Assembly: GCA_029204225.1 (NCBI GenBank)
Contig: CM055094.1
Location: 4,890,063 to 4,954,062, forward strand
Origin: Diphasiastrum complanatum
Lineage: Eukaryota; Streptophyta; Lycopodiopsida; Lycopodiales; Lycopodiaceae
DNA: 64,000 nt
Reading direction: 5' to 3'
Below are positions 47,541-57,286 of the stretch, one piece after another (positions within the stretch are counted from its first letter, which is position 1; the number at the start of each line of letters is the position of its first letter). The position numbers and the translations under genes were made by a program. The notes under the pieces are model-generated. The model was not told the DNA's origin. It made no database searches and saw only the letters and a program-made list of their open reading frames with translations.

Positions 47541-47670
47541 TTCCAGAACGGAACGCATTCCGTTCCGGAATGGACAACTGTGATATATACAATGCATAAT
47601 ATATCTTAAAAAAAAATTAAATGCGTTTCGCTGTTTGGAACGCTCCCGTTCCGGAACGAGCGTTCTGGAA
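47541..47670 (+). repeat. Element with two inverted-repeat hairpins (block C)
   Basis: Sister of 22231-22360. The first hairpin has one mismatch. The second has a perfect GTTCCGGAAC core between AACGCTC and GAGCGTT arms. The differences from block B fall on both arms of the hairpins. Confidence 0.6.
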
Positions 47671-49208
47671 TGGGGGGTGCCCTGGAAGTTTGGAACGCAT
47701 TCAGGGGCATCTCAGCTACATAATACATATTGGCATGTTCATCCACTCTTTTAAGTTCAATCAATCAATTCTCCGGGATTAAATTAATGACAAGGCTGTG
47801 CTCCAAGTGCACATCACATGCAAGAACATCAATCAAAAGTCAAGATATATCACTGAAATTTCCATGATAGATGCTTTTTGTTTTACCTCTCTATGATATT
47901 TAGAACATTGCATTATCAATCATATGCAATCAAAAATCAGAATGGATCTTCACAAACATAAGACCTGCCACTAAAGCACAGTTGAGAATTGGATGAGAAT
48001 TTGGTAGATTGTTTTTGAAATAAATACATGTGGGTTTTAGCAGCAAAAGGCAGAAGTTTCTAGTGATGGTCTTGCACAAATTTCAAGAGGAACTTGGCCT
48101 CGATCTTGTTAGCATGTATGCTGAGAAATTTTGATGAGGTTGCTGTCAAAAACACATGGATCAACTATGTATAAGAGAAATTAGTTTTCAATGGGACATC
48201 ATGTTATGGCCCATGTATTCGCAGGATGGCTGTTACTGGGGATTAGACATGGAACATGGGAGCAGAGGAGAGACTGCCTAGTACCAGGTATGTTTCTGAG
48301 TCAAGGCCATGGTGGTTGCAGACGTCGTCCATAGGGGCCAATAGGGAGACTAGTGACAGGGATGCCAAGGAGAAGTGACAGGAGTGCCAAGTAGTTGCTC
48401 TTTGAGTCATATCTTTAAGCAACATAGGAAAAGGCACACCAGGTTCGTGGGGTGCTCTAGTACATATAGAATTTCTTCCATTGTCTACCATCATTATGAG
48501 GGCATGGTTGGAGAGAGGTGTAGGAGCACATGGCTGGGTGTTGATTGTAGCTCAAGCTGAGTGTTCCTGGGTTTTTAACACTCGATCCAGAGCAGAGAGT
48601 TGTAGAAAGTTTTACTACTAAAATTCGCAAAATCTGTAAATCTAGCGGAACTTTGCTTTGACAGAGAGAGTGGATCATGGCTGGTGGAGACACACCAAGG
48701 CTGACTTTCACAAAAAAAAAGGAGAGGGTCTAGTTCAGAGAGGAAGAAAGAAATACGATCTGATCTAGGCCGGATAGCGGCAGCCCATTAAAGTGCAAAG
48801 CAATCAAGAAACGGAAATTTTTGGTGGACAACTTTTGGGAAAATTGGACTTTTGTAAGAGGTGGCAAACAATTGTTCAGATCTGATTCTAAGGTGGAATC
48901 AGCCATAGACAAAGTCTGAATCAATATCAAAGGATTGTGAAGGGTTGTTAGAGCCAAAACTCAGCTGAGAAGAAGCCAAACGTTAGCAGAAAACAATGAA
49001 ATCGTTAGGGCTGAAACAAATCATGAGCTGAAGTCAATAGACTTTTTGGATCCCACATGGAGGTCGAGCTGAGTGTAGGCATTGGTTTTCCCATGAACAA
49101 AGAAAGCAATGCAATTGCTATCTACTTCATGGTTCTAAGGGCGAGGTGAGAGAAAAGAACTGCCAAACAAATGAGAACAAATAAATGAGAAGCAGAAAAT
49201 TGAGTGAT

Positions 49209-49462
49209 GCAGTTTAGCAAAAAATTTCCGGCAACTGTTCGAAGGACTTTTGGTCCCTTTTGTTATAGCCAAAATGGTTACATTGTAGACCCAATTGAGG
49301 GAGAATTCTGTAACTTGCTATTGAGTTAAGGTTTGTCTTAAATGCATTCTATTTTGTAGCTTGTCAAATATTGTTATCTCAAGACAAGCTCATTGACAAT
49401 TTTTTTTTCTGATGGTGACGAGTTAAATTGATCAGCTTCAAAAGCGTTTAGCAAGGTGGTTA
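49209..49462 (+). other. C-specific filler replacing the 1.1-kb B-only segment
   Basis: Non-coding; unlike 23886-25022. It shows that the two blocks had different indel histories here. Confidence 0.5.
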
Positions 49463-50183
49463 TGTGATGATGCCATATTTGTAAATTGTGTTCATAATTG
49501 TCATGAAAGAAGGTAAAGGGGTGCAAGATCACATCGCTGACTTATGACAGTACAAGAGGTTGGTACATGGATAACGGGGCATCACAACATGTGACCATAG
49601 AGACTATTCGAGTCAAGCATAGTATATGTTCACATAAATCTACAAAGTACATACCATAAAGTAGACGTTACACTTCTATTATTATTTAACTTGAAACATT
49701 TAGCTGATTTTATACTTTGTAGATTCAAATTGTAGTCAAAGAATGTAGATTGATATAGACATGTTGAGTTGTTAATTTAGGAGCAATTGCAATTTTGAAA
49801 TTGTTCACAACTTGGCATTTCATTTTATACTTCACTCGTACCTTGTCGTTCTTCAAGAAATTGATATTTTGCTAACAATCGCTTTTTTGCTATTAAAATG
49901 CATTATCTTACAATATCATGTAGAGTATGTACAACACTGGAAAAATTCTTCCCCTCAAAACTACTTGAAATCTTGTATCCTTTGCTAAAGAAGTGTACGA
50001 ATATCTTTGTAAGATTCTTGTTTCTGAAGTACTAATGGTCTGTTGATGCCACCTAGTTGGATGTTATTTTCCTTGGCTTAAGAAGGAAGGTTTTTGTGTT
50101 TCTTATTTAGTTTTTGATTTGGTTAAGATAATAAATATGAAACCAACTAAACTGAAAATGCCACGAATCTTGAAGTTAGAATG

Positions 50184-50264
50184 CTTCTTGGTTTCCAATG
50201 GAAGGCTCGAACTTGAGACCAAAGAAACTTTGGATGTCAAGCATTAACCAATTGAGCCAACTTT
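50184..50264 (-). repeat. tRNA-derived SINE-like sequence
   Basis: On the minus strand it carries an A-box-like TGGCTCAATTGG (50248-50259) and a B-box-like AGTTCGAGCC (50204-50213), and ends AAACCAAGAAG. It is homologous to the SINE at 53032-53116. It begins exactly where B/C similarity ends. No target duplication is visible, and it continues directly into copia-4 sequence. Confidence 0.65.
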
Positions 50265-51907
50265 GGATTCAGAGAGAGTTCAAGATCGAGTACCTGACAG
50301 ACTCAACAGCAGTTCGAATTCCAGCAAAAAAGGTTGAATCCGAAACTGCAGAACCGAATTTGAAACCACATGTGAGAAGATCTGATAGACAATGAAAACC
50401 ACCTGTAAGGTTTGGTCAGGATGTTTCAACGAATATAGCCATCAAATTTTGTAGTTTCTCAGACGAACCTCAAACATTCAAGAAAGCTATTGATGGACCA
50501 GATAAAGATCACTGGATTCAAGCAATGGATGACGAAATGTCATCCATGTATAAGAACAATGTATGGACAGTTGCACCTATACCTGATGGAAGAAAACCAG
50601 TCAAATGCAAGTGGGTCTACAAGATCAAAACAGGTCTTGATGGAGAGAACATCAGATACAAAGCAAGGTTGGTTGAAAAAGGTTTTTCACAGAAATATGG
50701 AATCGATTACACTGATACTTTCTCATCGGTACTCAAACATACATTAATTCTCTTGTTATTCGCTTATGTAGTGGCTCATGATCTGAAAATCCATATTGTG
50801 GATGAGAAAACTGCTTTCTTGCATGCAGAATTAGAAGAAGATTTATTCATGGACCAACCACTTGGTTTGATTAGCCAAGAATATCCAGAATACGGATGTC
50901 ACATGAATAAAAGCATCTATGGTCTGAAACAAGCAGCCAGACAATGGTATAGAAAGAAGGACGAAGCACTACGTTCCTTAGGTTTCAAACCTCTATTCGC
51001 TAAATCGAATGTCTATATCAAGCATGTCCAAAATGTAATAATCATTCTAGTTGTTTATGTTGACGACACGCTAATCTTCTCAAGAAAAGATAAATTAATT
51101 TCAGATGTCAAAAGAGACATTTCTGAAATATTTGAGATCGCTGACCTAGGAGAAGCAAAAATCTATCTAGGCTTGCAGATCGAGAGAGACTTTGAAAGTG
51201 GTAAGTTGTATCTTCACCAACAAAAGTACACTCGAAAAATCATTGAAGACTTCAACATGCTCGAATGCAAAGGTGTGCAATCGCAGGCTGATTGGATCAT
51301 TGTTGTATCTTGCAGACAACACCAAACCTGATATTGCATTTGCAGGCTGAGCCAATTTAATCACAACCTAGGATCGTTGCATTGGAAGTTGGCAAAGAGA
51401 GTAGTACAATATCTCCAGGAAACAAAAGACTATGGACTGTGTTATTCGAAGGAAGCTAAATTTCGGGTCAAATCTTACAGTGATGCAAGCTGGGCATCCA
51501 TGAAGGATGATAGCAAAAGTATTTTAGGAGGTTGTACTCTAGCATCTGGCGCAGCCATACTCTGGATAAGCAAGAAGCAAACAGTAATAGCTCAATCTTC
51601 CTGTGAAGACGAATATGTAGCAGCAGCCAAGATGGCAAACGAGTTGATATGGATCAAGCAAATATTGGAAGGATTTGTTAATACTATTTCTGAACCTTAT
51701 GTCTTGTTAATGGATAACACTTCAGCAATCTATCTTACGAAAGATCCTGTATTTCATACGAAAATGAAGCATATAACTATCAAGTATCATGTTATTCGGG
51801 ACTTAGTCAAAAAAAAGATACTGAAGACAGTCTTCATACCCACAGAGAAAATGACAGCTAATATCTTTACAAAGCCACTCAATAAAGCTTTGTTCGAGAA
51901 ACAGTGA
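50265..51907 (+). pseudogene. copia-4 reverse transcriptase / RNase H
   Basis: Begins in the integrase-RT linker (KPHVRRSDRQ, then stop at 50393). RT runs 50450-51290 with the EPQTFKKAIDGPDKDHWIQA entry motif, CKWVYKIKTGLDGENIRYKA, HIVDEKTAFLHAELEEDLFM, SIYGLKQAARQWYRK and catalytic VVYVDDTLIFS. A deletion and frameshift near 51290-51360 remove part of the connection. RNase H follows at 51377-51907 with the acidic residues in KSYSDASWAS, SSCEDEYVAAAKMANE and LLMDNTSAIYLTKDP. RT and RNase H are individually long and well conserved, making this the youngest-looking RT in the window. Gag, protease and integrase are absent. Confidence 0.92.
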
Positions 51908-52446
51908 AGAAGATTGGGGTTAATCCAACTGCCCACTTTGAGTAGGACACCTGATCAGATAGATCTCGATTCTACTAACAAAGTGCACAATTTACTTGAC
52001 AAAGGATGAGAAACGAACTCGAACTCAAAACATTTCTATTCGTGATCAACCTCGAAAGATTCGCAAAATTTATCTTGCTTGAAACTCGAAAGATTTGCGA
52101 AACAGTTTCTTGCTGAAGCAAATTCGCGAACAGTATCTTATCGCGAAATATTTTGTTTCTTGTTCAAACCTCACCTGTCGCGAACAATTTGCGAAATATT
52201 CTTGATTCTTCTTCAAGCTCAAATCTGTCAACTGTCTATCAACTGTCGCGAACAATTCACGAAATACGAAGATGTCGCGAAGAGACAAGTGTCGCGAACA
52301 ATCCGCAAAACACGAAGCTTAGACGAAGAGACAAATTGTCGCGAACAGAAATTATTTGAGCCTGGAAACAGAGCATTTATTTGAATATCAACTATCGTAA
52401 ACGATTAGATCTACTGTTACAGAATTAAAAAAATTGCGCAAATCGT
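51908..52446 (+). repeat. Region with clustered TCGCGAA motifs (possible copia-4 3' LTR)
   Basis: Between 52122 and 52345, TCGCGAA occurs seven times, often as GTCGCGAACAATT...CGAAA units. CpG-rich motifs are otherwise scarce here. The position downstream of RNase H suggests LTR or 3' untranslated sequence of copia-4, but no PPT or TG..CA boundary could be fixed. Confidence 0.55.
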
Positions 52447-53015
52447 GTGGGAGAAACGAAAATGTTGTCCGTGGAGGTCGGAAACCTTTTGAGCACCAAA
52501 ATGCTGGATTCTTTTAAGGTTCAATTATCGAGCAGTGTTTCCGACAAGCTACAAGCTGAGGCGTTGTACAATTGGAAGGTAATGAGGGCCCAACTTGACC
52601 TCCACCTGGTCGAGCTCACCGAGACCAAGCGAACGGGTGAGCTTCTCGACTGCGTGACAGCCGGGACCTTGCATTACATAAGGATTGTGGACGAACTGGT
52701 AGCGGAGGAAATTTACGAGCAGCTAGCTGTGAATGATAATCTTCTTTGGCCCTGGTATGCAAACTCAATCCAGGATGCCGTGAAGCTTGCAGCTTTTTCA
52801 ACAAGGAACTCGAATTCTGGATCAAAATGTTCAATATTCTTTGACAAATTGAAAGATCAGCTTCTCACCACGACTAAGTCATCAGAACTTGCTAAAAGCG
52901 TCTGTTTTGTGGACGAGGAACTGTATTCGAAGCATGGCGATGTTATCGATTTCCAAAAAGTCGCGGAGGACGTGTGCACAGGAGTGGGCGCTGTCCAACT
53001 CGATCTGAAGTCTTT

Positions 53016-53031
53016 TCCAATCCTAGAAATG
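53016..53031 (+). repeat. Left target-site duplication of the SINE
   Basis: TCCAATCCTAGAAATG matches TCCAATCCTATAAATG at 53117-53132 with one mismatch in 16, the length expected for LINE-mobilised insertion. Confidence 0.85.
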
Positions 53032-53116
53032 TTTCTTGGTTTCCAAGGGGAGGCTCGAACCTGGGACCAAAGAAACTTTGGATGCCAAGCCAACCAACTG
53101 AGCCAACCCCGTTGGG
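53032..53116 (-). mobile_element. tRNA-derived SINE (short, 85 bp)
   Basis: Minus-strand sequence has an A box (TGGCTCAGTTGG, 53094-53105) and a near-consensus B box (GGTTCGAGCCT, 53051-53061) 32 bp apart, as in tRNA genes. It is flanked by a 16-bp target duplication. It resembles the head of plant Au-type SINEs but lacks a long body. It does not fold as a full tRNA: there is no matching acceptor stem or anticodon arm I would trust. Confidence 0.8.
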
Positions 53117-53449
53117 TCCAATCCTATAAATGATTGACCTGGTGAAAGAAAGGATGATTTCGTGCGCATCAGAGTGTGCTCGACCACGATGTGACGAAAA
53201 GTGTCCTCGTTGTAAACTCACATGCCTTCTTCCAGCTGGGCACGCTGGACGGCATGATACATTGCACCAGCCCCAAGGACTGTGTGGCATCCGTACTATA
53301 AGTACTGATCAGATGGATTTCGTTTCATGCTCCAAGTGTGTTGTTTTAGGTTTGTTTATCGTACCTGTCCTCCAGCAATATAAATACATGTGCGCTACTC
53401 GTTGTAACTCACTCACTCAAATCAGAGAGACACAATAGAAAAATTAGGC

Positions 53450-53717
53450 AGCAAGAGATGTCTACTGAATGATTCAGATTCAGAATTATAAATTTGTTTT
53501 TGATCAAAGTTTCTCAATTTTTTATTGTCTAAAATTGTCTAAAGTTGTCTCTTAGTTTCGCATGCTTATTCAATCAAGGCAAAAACTGTTCTATTAGTAC
53601 ATAGATCAGAAACAGACCCAATTGAAGACACTGATATTAGTTTGATTTATTCAAACTTTCATCGTGTTCTCTGAGGAAGAATTGCTACTATTTTTCCTAC
53701 AAAACGAAACGGTTCGA
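53450..53717 (-). other. Leader of copia-5 (internal side of the PBS)
   Basis: Minus-strand sequence downstream of the PBS, with no gag. It ends near the Cys/His-rich fragment at 53438, so the element body is missing on this side. Confidence 0.45.
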
Positions 53718-53729
53718 GCTCTGATACCA
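53718..53729 (-). promoter_or_regulatory. Primer-binding site next to the copia-5 LTR
   Basis: GCTCTGATACCA on the plus strand (TGGTATCAGAGC on the minus) lies one base from the LTR start at 53731. Confidence 0.85.
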
Positions 53730-53730
53730 T

Positions 53731-54867
53731 TGATGAGAGGAAGAAACAGCTCGAAACAAAACGAAACGCGATGAAGGCCGAATAGAGCCGACTTGGCAGG
53801 AGTAGCTATTGCTACTGACTGCAGTCTTATTCTCTTCCAAGCCCCAGATTGCTTCTGACAATCTGTTGTAAAAATTAAACTTGTAAACAACGGATAATGT
53901 TGAGTAAAGCAACAGCGGAAATTTATCTACTGCTAGCATGCATTCCAATATTGCAGATCATACACATCACAGAACAAAACATTGAGAAATTCACTTCTAT
54001 ATCATAACTGAATTTACAATATCTTTCTTGAGCGATTTCTGTTTCTCAGATTAGCGCGTTGGCCCGCTAGAGATGTTCTCTCTCACGAATAGTATGACTA
54101 GCTATTGCTAATCTGTAAACTCACTCTGGAGCTATCTCACTCTATGTCTGTGACTCTCTTCCTGACTGTCTTCTTCTTGATGCGTCTAGCAATACATATA
54201 TTCAGAGTAACATTTTTTATTAGAGAGATTAAACGATCTACAACTAATCTCAGATTACAAGAGCGACGGATTAGGCACGTCTTAACGCTCTTATGTTGAC
54301 GTCATCATATCAGATCAGGAAGCTGTACTACATGGTACTTGTTTGATCTTTTCCTGGTCCTTTGGAGCACGAAGAGTTTCGTGTCACGAAGAAATTTGCG
54401 CCGTGTCGTATCGTCGATCCTTCTCCTGTTGTTCGTGCATTAGCTGTCTTCTGCCCGTTGGACAATGCCTTCACGCTGCAGACCTTTGTCTTTTGCTTAA
54501 AGAAACTTTCGCGATTTTAAGGGCAGTGTCATTTTTTCAAGGGCATCTTTGCCTTTTTCCGAAAGGTGAAAAAAGACGAAAAACCCGAAGGTAGGCCTGA
54601 AAAATATTTCTAAGGCATTTAGAGACAGTGTCGTCTTTTTCGCAAAAATACGAAAAATGCGACAGTGTCGGGAAAAGTTGTCAGAGTTATTTTCTAAGTG
54701 TTTTAGACCTAGTGCTGAATTTTCTCCATGACCAAAAAATGTGAACTGTGCAACAAAACAGTTCAAAAATGCAGACTGTGCGAAACATAGTTCAAAATGC
54801 ACATTCACTAAAAACAACTAAGGAAAAATGCTAAGGCTTTGAAAGATAGAAACTCTTAGTTTCTTCA
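53731..54867 (-). mobile_element. copia-5 LTR (1137 bp) with PBS on one side and PPT on the other
   Basis: On the plus strand it runs TGATGAGAGG...TTTCTTCA, so both ends have TG..CA. The PBS adjoins its left end. A purine tract (TTTGAGAGGGAGC on the minus strand, 54868-54881) and RNase H adjoin its right end. A normal 5' LTR has only a PBS and a normal 3' LTR only a PPT, so this is a junction of two element bodies sharing one LTR. Confidence 0.7.
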
Positions 54868-54881
54868 GCTCCCTCTCAAAG
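54868..54881 (-). promoter_or_regulatory. Polypurine tract of copia-5
   Basis: TTTGAGAGGGAGC on the minus strand lies directly before the LTR TG, downstream of RNase H. Confidence 0.7.
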
Positions 54882-55910
54882 CTGGTATTTTTCAGATTCC
54901 TAGGCTTGCATGCTGCTTCTCAAAAATTGCCTTGTCAAGAGGCTTTTTGAAAATATCAGCCACCATCTGTTTCGTTGGAATAAACTCGGTCCTCAGCTTG
55001 TCTTTCTCAACCAAATCTTGTCTTTCTCAACCAAATCTCTTATCAGATGATATTTGATAGCAATGTGTTTTGTCCTGGAATGAAACATTGGATCCTTCGT
55101 CAGATGAATGGCGGATGTGTTATCCATGAATAGTAGCAGTGGCTCATTGGAGTTCTCTCTTAGTCCGTCAAGAAACTGCTTGAGCCATATAAGCTCGTTC
55201 GCCATCTTGGCTGCTGCAACATACTCTGCTTCGCAGGATGATTGCACAGTTACTGTCTGCTTCCTGCTGATCCATATCACAGCTGCACCAGCTGCTATTG
55301 TGCATCCTCCTGAGACGCTCTTGCAGTCATCTTTCAGGGATGCCCAGCTTGCATCGCTGTAGGATTTGATCTGAAATCCTTCATGCTGAGAGAAACATAG
55401 CCCATAATCCTTCGTCTGTTGAACGTATTGCAGAATTCTCTTGGCTATCTTCCAGTGCGTAGGGCCTGGAATGATATTGAATTGGCTCATTGCAAAAATT
55501 GCATAAACAATGTCAAGACGTGTATTACTGCCAAGTACATGAGTGATTTGATTAACCTCCTGTAGGGCACGTTCTGCTTGCTATTCTGCATTCTGCGGGT
55601 AGTCTTGCTTGGTCAGAATTGTTCCTGCTACCATCGACGTATTAGCTCCCTTGCAGTCTGTCATTTGAAAATCATCAATGATTTTCTAGATGTATCTTGA
55701 CTGGTAAAGATACAGCTTCCCTTCGTCAAGATCTCTGTCAATCTGCAATCCTAGGTAGCATCTTGCTTCCCCTAGGTCTGATATTTCAAAATGCTTTGAA
55801 ATATCATGTTTCATTTGAGCAATCACCTTGTCGCTTCTAGACAGGATCAAAGTGTCATCCACGTAGATTGCTATGATTATGATTTCTCCATCTATGACCT
55901 TTGTATATTA
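54882..55910 (-). pseudogene. copia-5 RT end and RNase H
   Basis: The minus-strand frame from 55910 gives the end of RT: VIDGEIIIIAIYVDDTLILS with catalytic YVDD, then HFEISDLGEARCYLGLQIDR and a stop near 55690. RNase H follows (55490-54993) with KSYSDASWASLKDD, SSCEAEYVAAAKMANE and LLFMDNTSAIHLTKDP. A perfect 21-bp tandem duplication at about 55000-55041 shifts the frame near the end, after LVEKDK. The remainder (EFIPTKQMVADIFKKPLDKA) reaches the PPT. Upstream RT, integrase and gag are absent, replaced by an AT-rich minisatellite. Confidence 0.9.
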
Positions 55911-56135
55911 TGTTATTATATTATAATCAGCTTATGTTATGATGACATTATAATCAATTTATGTTATAATGTTATGATCAACTTATGATGTTTTGATCAA
56001 TGTGTGTTATGTTGTCATGATCAGCTTATGTTATTGACATTCTATGATCGGCTTATAATGTTACGGTCATCTTATGTTATGGTATGATCAGCTTGTGATA
56101 TTATAATCAAATTATGCTATGATACATGAAATGTT
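55905..56135 (+). repeat. Degenerate AT-rich minisatellite
   Basis: About eight to nine diverged units built on ATGATCAGCTTATGTTAT, with a period of roughly 20-28 bp. It starts exactly where copia-5 RT similarity stops. Confidence 0.7.
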
Positions 56136-57286
56136 GAATTTGTTATGTTATCATCATGATTATGTATTGATGCTACACATTTGGCTCCATTTCCTCCAGA
56201 TTTAATTATTTTTACAACACCATAGGTTACATTGAAAATTTTGATTGAAAAAATTTGACGTTTATATCGATGATATTGATTATATTAGGAAATTGCAATG
56301 TTTATGCTATTGGTTAACTATAGTCGGTACTTGTCAGTAATGCTAACACTTGTTTCGAGGAAATTACCGACAAATGCTATTGATGCTTTGGACATTTCAA
56401 ACTTTTTAACTTTGTGACCAAAATCCTCAATATTTTCATTGGAATTATTGTTGTAGTGAAAGGTGATCTATAAGATGAAATTTGATGAATATCAACCACT
56501 TCCAAGTATCATCATAGGACCACTTTATCATAAATGGCCTCTACTTGTTGATTATAAATTTATGAATGAGAATGATGTTGGCCAGATGCAAGTGATATTC
56601 AAAAGAATGTGGGAGTTCTACATATGTCTATAGAGTGGGTATGAAGGAAAGTGCATGGGGATGTGATCTCAAATTGGAGCATTGAATGAAAGATGAGTAC
56701 TTGTGTGACAAAAACATTTCAAATAGGCACCAAGTTGCACATTTTTAGATAAGATAAGACATGATTAGTAATGCTATCATATGAATTTTCAATAAAATAA
56801 TATACAAGTTTTGTTTTGGTATTAATTAAAAGTGGGATAAAATGTTATTGTGTCCCAAGAAATAGATCATAAGAGGATTTGCAAGTTATTGATTTGCAGC
56901 CAATACACACTTGAATATTATAATTTCACTCGTCTAGTTCTTTGGTCAGCAAATCACATGGCTTTAAAGGGATCATAGAAATTCTAGATGTGTAGGAGAG
57001 TACACTCATAGTCATGTTTATTTTGACCTGATTAATGAAACGTATTCAATAATGAGCTGACACTGCAATTAACTAAACCTTTAATTCCGTGGACAAAGGC
57101 CAAGCCCTTGTAAAAGTTTCCCACCAGAATCTTTTTACAGAAAATTCAAAACACTGTGAAAGTCTAGTTTCCTCTAAACAATCGTGCTGTGAATTTGATA
57201 AGTGGAATATTTGTCAGAAACCTCAGGCGACAAAAACTATATACAATATCAAAACTAAAGACGTCCCACAGGAAGACTGGAGCTGA
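56136..57286 (+). other. Intergenic, no gene recognised
   Basis: AT-rich. The plus-strand frame at 57089-57286 overlaps the 3' flank of the PAR1-like gene and has no domain. The region probably holds the PAR1 3'UTR on the minus strand. Confidence 0.5.

Larger units (their letters stand above)
43321..50183 (+). repeat. Block C of the B/C duplication
   Basis: Collinear with 14506-26101 after removing copia-3. It begins at GAAGAGGTTGACAATG, immediately after an LTR end, and stops at GTTAGAATG, immediately before a SINE-like sequence. It contains R1 copy C (to 45610), an insertion of about 865 bp not in B, the RZ-1-like fragment, the palindromic element and the protease scrap (near 49550). Confidence 0.85.
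52462..53438 (+). pseudogene. Cys/His-rich gene fragment resembling the C-terminus of very large (VLIG/GVIN-type) GTPases, split by a SINE
   Basis: A frame open from about 52430 (first ATG 52462) encodes about 190 mostly helical residues (VGNLLSTKMLDSFKVQLSSS; LLDCVTAGTLHYIRIVDELV). It reaches ILEM at 53031, where a SINE intervenes. The frame resumes at 53133. Because the SINE plus one target copy total 101 bp, removing them restores one continuous frame. The second part has CDEKCPRCKLTC, GHAGRHDTLHQPQGLCG and a following SCSKCV, a spacing like the Cys/His segment at the end of animal VLIG/GVIN GTPases. No GTP-binding domain is visible, and the upstream neighbour is copia debris, so this is a terminal exon or captured fragment. 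The family call rests on one motif. Confidence 0.5.

Noticed and set aside
53032-53116. A tRNA gene on the minus strand
   Set aside because: A and B boxes are present, but I could not pair an acceptor stem or place a credible anticodon loop, and the 16-bp target duplication marks it as a SINE insertion.
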